From assembly GCA_013349595.1 (NCBI GenBank), contig DUZI01000324.1, positions 1-6,683 on the forward strand: a DNA stretch of 6,683 nt, in the 5' to 3' direction. The position numbers and the translations under genes are program-made. Below are positions 6,381 through 6,683 of this stretch, one piece after another. The stretch is from Nitrospirota bacterium (GTDB lineage: Bacteria; Nitrospirota; Thermodesulfovibrionia; Thermodesulfovibrionales; Dissulfurispiraceae). The notes under the pieces are model-generated. The model was not told the origin of the DNA, did not search any database, and worked only from the letters and a program-made list of their open reading frames with translations. The stretch's first letter is position 1; the number at the start of each line of letters is the position of its first letter.

Positions 6381-6683
6381 ATGCCTATTGAGATATTCAA
6401 AAAAGAATTAATTGAGGCAGAATTCATAGACAGACCTAATCGATTTATAGTTAATTGTCTGTTAAATAAAAAAAACATTACTGCCTATTTACCAAATCCA
6501 GGAAAACTCTTAGAGTTGTTAATTAAAGGTGCAAAAACCTATCTTATCAAGGGTAAATCGACAGGCATAAATTACAAAATGGTAGCAGTTTTAAAAGACT
6601 CAATACCAGTTATGGTTGATACCCATGTCAATAACATTGCACTTAAGGAACTTTTAATGAGGGGACTAATAAGGGGTTTTGAA
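6381..6683 (+). CDS. sfsA: SfsA family protein (sugar fermentation stimulation / DNA-binding nuclease-like), N-terminal 101 residues only
   Basis: An open frame runs from ATG 6381 to the window edge, so the gene is cut; family members are about 230 residues and less than half is seen. SfsA hallmarks are present: RPNRFIV at 18-24 (the RxxRF block), AYLPNPGKLLELL at 35-47 (family pattern AxxPNxGxLxxLL), and VDTHVNNIALKELL at 79-92. This part corresponds to the N-terminal OB-fold, nucleic-acid-binding portion; the C-terminal nuclease-like part lies beyond the edge. E. coli SfsA was named for stimulating maltose metabolism, and its molecular role in this organism is unknown. Family alignment favours this ATG, since the RxxRF block sits about 18 residues in. 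No Shine-Dalgarno is visible before it. The gene is divergent from the phosphotransferase gene, so a functional link is not implied. Confidence 0.92.
   Translation, partial: MPIEIFKKELIEAEFIDRPNRFIVNCLLNKKNITAYLPNPGKLLELLIKGAKTYLIKGKSTGINYKMVAVLKDSIPVMVDTHVNNIALKELLMRGLIRGFE

Noticed and set aside
1..6683. CRISPR array, tRNA/rRNA genes, insertion sequences or attachment sites
   Set aside because: No spaced direct repeats, cloverleaf-like sequences, transposase motifs or terminal inverted repeats were seen, and coding genes fill nearly all of the window.

Overview
The window is an AT-rich bacterial segment with three closely spaced genes on the minus strand. They fill about 187-6352. A divergent gene (sfsA, cut by the right edge) reads to the right, and a probable gene tail enters from the left edge on the plus strand. 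The low GC, the short gaps and the protein types suggest a Gram-negative-like, probably anaerobic lineage such as Nitrospirota/Thermodesulfovibrionia or a deltaproteobacterial group. That placement is a guess from composition and remembered similarity; no rRNA or other marker is present.

In order of minus-strand transcription (right to left): (1) 6352-3176 encodes a 1058-residue phosphotransferase-like protein. It has a PEP-synthase-type ATP-binding domain and a phosphohistidine swivel domain, but lacks the pyruvate/PEP-binding barrel of PEP synthase and PPDK. In its place are a central domain of unknown function and a C-terminal beta-rich domain that looks like a concanavalin/DUF1080-type jelly roll. 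(2) After a 37-nt gap, 3138-2221 encodes a complete histone-deacetylase-family Zn amidohydrolase with an intact active site. (3) After an 18-nt gap, 2202-187 encodes a three-part protein: SAM methyltransferase, about six TPRs, and a glycosyltransferase-9-like domain.

At the right, sfsA starts only 28 nt from the start of the large phosphotransferase gene, so the two divergent genes must share or overlap promoter DNA. At the left, nt 2-112 read as the C-terminal end of an unidentified plus-strand gene, convergent with the three-gene cluster. A weak hairpin lies between the two ends.

How the genes work together is not known. The most notable item is the unusual phosphotransferase: the energy-coupling half is intact, the acceptor domain is unrecognised, and the last domain is of a type usually seen in extracellular carbohydrate-related proteins. 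Its neighbours are a deacetylase and a methyltransferase/glycosyltransferase, so the cluster could concern modification of a small molecule, glycan or protein, but this is inference. None of the four readable starts has a visible Shine-Dalgarno sequence. The three minus-strand starts each have a TANAAT hexamer 5-8 nt upstream, which would fit leaderless transcription.
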